From Chthoniobacterales bacterium (GTDB lineage Bacteria > Verrucomicrobiota > Verrucomicrobiia > Chthoniobacterales > UBA10450), in the NCBI GenBank assembly GCA_025980625.1, contig JAICXG010000159.1, positions 1 through 6,575 on the forward strand: DNA of 6,575 nt, in the 5' to 3' direction. A program made the translations under genes and the position numbers. Below, piece by piece: positions 5,768 through 6,575 of this stretch; position 1 is the first letter of the stretch; each line of letters opens with the position of its first letter. The notes below the pieces were generated by a model. The model was not told the origin of the DNA. It was given only the letters and a program-made list of their open reading frames with translations, and made no database searches.

Positions 5768-6575
5768 ATGGTTCACGTTCTCGACACGCTTCACCTTGGC
5801 CGGCCAGGGATCATTGCGGCCACGGCACTCGAAACGAACGACGGCCTCGCTCTCTTCGACACCGGCGCTGAATCAACCTTTGAGCAGGTTTCGGCGGCGA
5901 TGCGTGAACACAATTTCTCGCCTAACGACGTGCGCCATGTTTTTCTCAGCCATATCCATCTCGATCACGCCGGCGCAGCCTGGCGCTTCGCGGAAGCGGG
6001 AGCGATTATCCACGTCCACCCGCGCGGCGTGAAACACCTTCTCGATCCGTTGCGTCTCATGGAATCGGCGAGGCGAATTTTTGGGAACGAGATGGAGCGG
6101 CTCTGGGGCGACATGCGCCCGATTCCCGCAGGGCAGGTGCGCGCAACCGAAGATGGCGTCCCAATCCGCGCCGGCCAATTCGACGTGCGGCCGCTCGCCA
6201 CGCCGGGGCACGCTTCGCATCACAATGTTTATCACTGGGAGAATAATCTCTTTGGCGGCGACGTCGCCGGCGTGCGGCTGAGCGGCGGGCCGCCGGTGCC
6301 GCCGTTCGTTCCGCCCGAGCTGCATATCGAATCGTGGCTCGACTCGATCGAACGGATGCGCCGCATCGGCGCGGCGCGACTTTATCTTCCGCACTTCGGA
6401 TTAATCGAAAACGAATTACCGGTTCACTTCGACTCCCTCGCAGAACGCATCCGGCGCTGGGCCGAATGGTTTCGCGAGCAATTGCGCAAAGATCGGAGCG
6501 AAGCGGAAATGATCGCCGACTTCGCGCGTTATGAAGCACAGGACATTACCCGCGCTGGCGCGGCAGAAGAACGGA
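5768..6575 (+). CDS. Metallo-beta-lactamase-fold hydrolase, 3' end outside the window
   Basis: Partial gene: 269 codons are readable and no stop is reached before the window edge. The protein is a glyoxalase II-like metallo-beta-lactamase-fold hydrolase with the complete di-metal site: HIHLDH at 62-67 (H62, H64, D66, H67), PGHASHH with H148, GGD with bridging-type D165, and LPHFG with H209. FDTGAEST near residue 30 is the usual early-strand motif. There is no signal peptide, so it should be cytoplasmic. The final 50 or so residues are charged and helical (RIRRWAEWFREQLRKD). ATG at 5768 is the first start after an in-frame TGA at 5720-5722. The fold covers thioesterases, lactonases, glyoxalase II, nucleases and others; the substrate cannot be told. 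Its position 48 bases after guaA suggests possible co-transcription, which does not prove a role in purine metabolism. One GCCTAACGA copy lies at 5920. Confidence 0.9.
   Translation, partial: MVHVLDTLHLGRPGIIAATALETNDGLALFDTGAESTFEQVSAAMREHNFSPNDVRHVFLSHIHLDHAGAAWRFAEAGAIIHVHPRGVKHLLDPLRLMESARRIFGNEMERLWGDMRPIPAGQVRATEDGVPIRAGQFDVRPLATPGHASHHNVYHWENNLFGGDVAGVRLSGGPPVPPFVPPELHIESWLDSIERMRRIGAARLYLPHFGLIENELPVHFDSLAERIRRWAEWFREQLRKDRSEAEMIADFARYEAQDITRAGAAEER
5920..5928 (+). repeat. GCCTAACGA dispersed 9-mer, copy 8
   Basis: Exact copy inside the metallo-beta-lactamase-fold gene, read as Pro-Asn-Asp. Confidence 0.8.

Noticed and set aside
5873..6394. 173-residue minus-strand ORF antisense to the MBL-fold gene
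   Set aside because: The plus-strand frame carries the complete metal-binding motif set, so the antisense frame is a shadow.

Overview
The window is ordinary chromosomal DNA from a moderately GC-rich (about 60% by eye) Gram-negative-type bacterium. It holds five protein genes and one tRNA gene, almost all of it coding. A twin-arginine-exported multicopper oxidase, a tRNA gene without encoded CCA, the short form of Aat and mostly weak Shine-Dalgarno signals would suit a soil bacterium of the Verrucomicrobiota or a neighbouring phylum. That placement is inference and not secure. No mobile element, integrase, phage gene or CRISPR array is visible.

Layout from left to right: glucose-6-phosphate isomerase (20-1591, +); a 69-base gap with a small hairpin; a three-domain laccase-like multicopper oxidase with a Tat signal (1661-3163, +); a convergent pair on the minus strand, tRNA-Phe(GAA) (3209-3281) and upstream of it aat, the leucyl/phenylalanyl-tRNA--protein transferase (3340-3909); a 226-base divergent intergenic region with a 10-bp inverted repeat next to the aat start, a possible promoter and a possible 40-codon leader ORF whose stop overlaps the guaA start; GMP synthase guaA (4136-5719, +); and a metallo-beta-lactamase-fold hydrolase (from 5768, +) that runs off the right edge.

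The genes do not form one pathway. They cover central carbon metabolism, an exported copper oxidase, N-end-rule protein tagging and its Phe-tRNA donor, guanine nucleotide synthesis, and an unassigned hydrolase. The functional link inside the window is aat with tRNA-Phe, because Aat consumes Phe-tRNA or Leu-tRNA as its amino-acid donor and the two genes lie 58 bases apart on the same strand.

The most striking non-gene signal is the 9-mer GCCTAACGA. It occurs eight times exactly, counting both strands, where about 0.05 would be expected by chance. At least one copy lies in each of the five protein genes, in either orientation and in two reading phases. This looks like a DNA-level dispersed signal, comparable in kind to uptake sequences, Chi-like sites or the cyanobacterial HIP1 repeat, rather than a protein motif.
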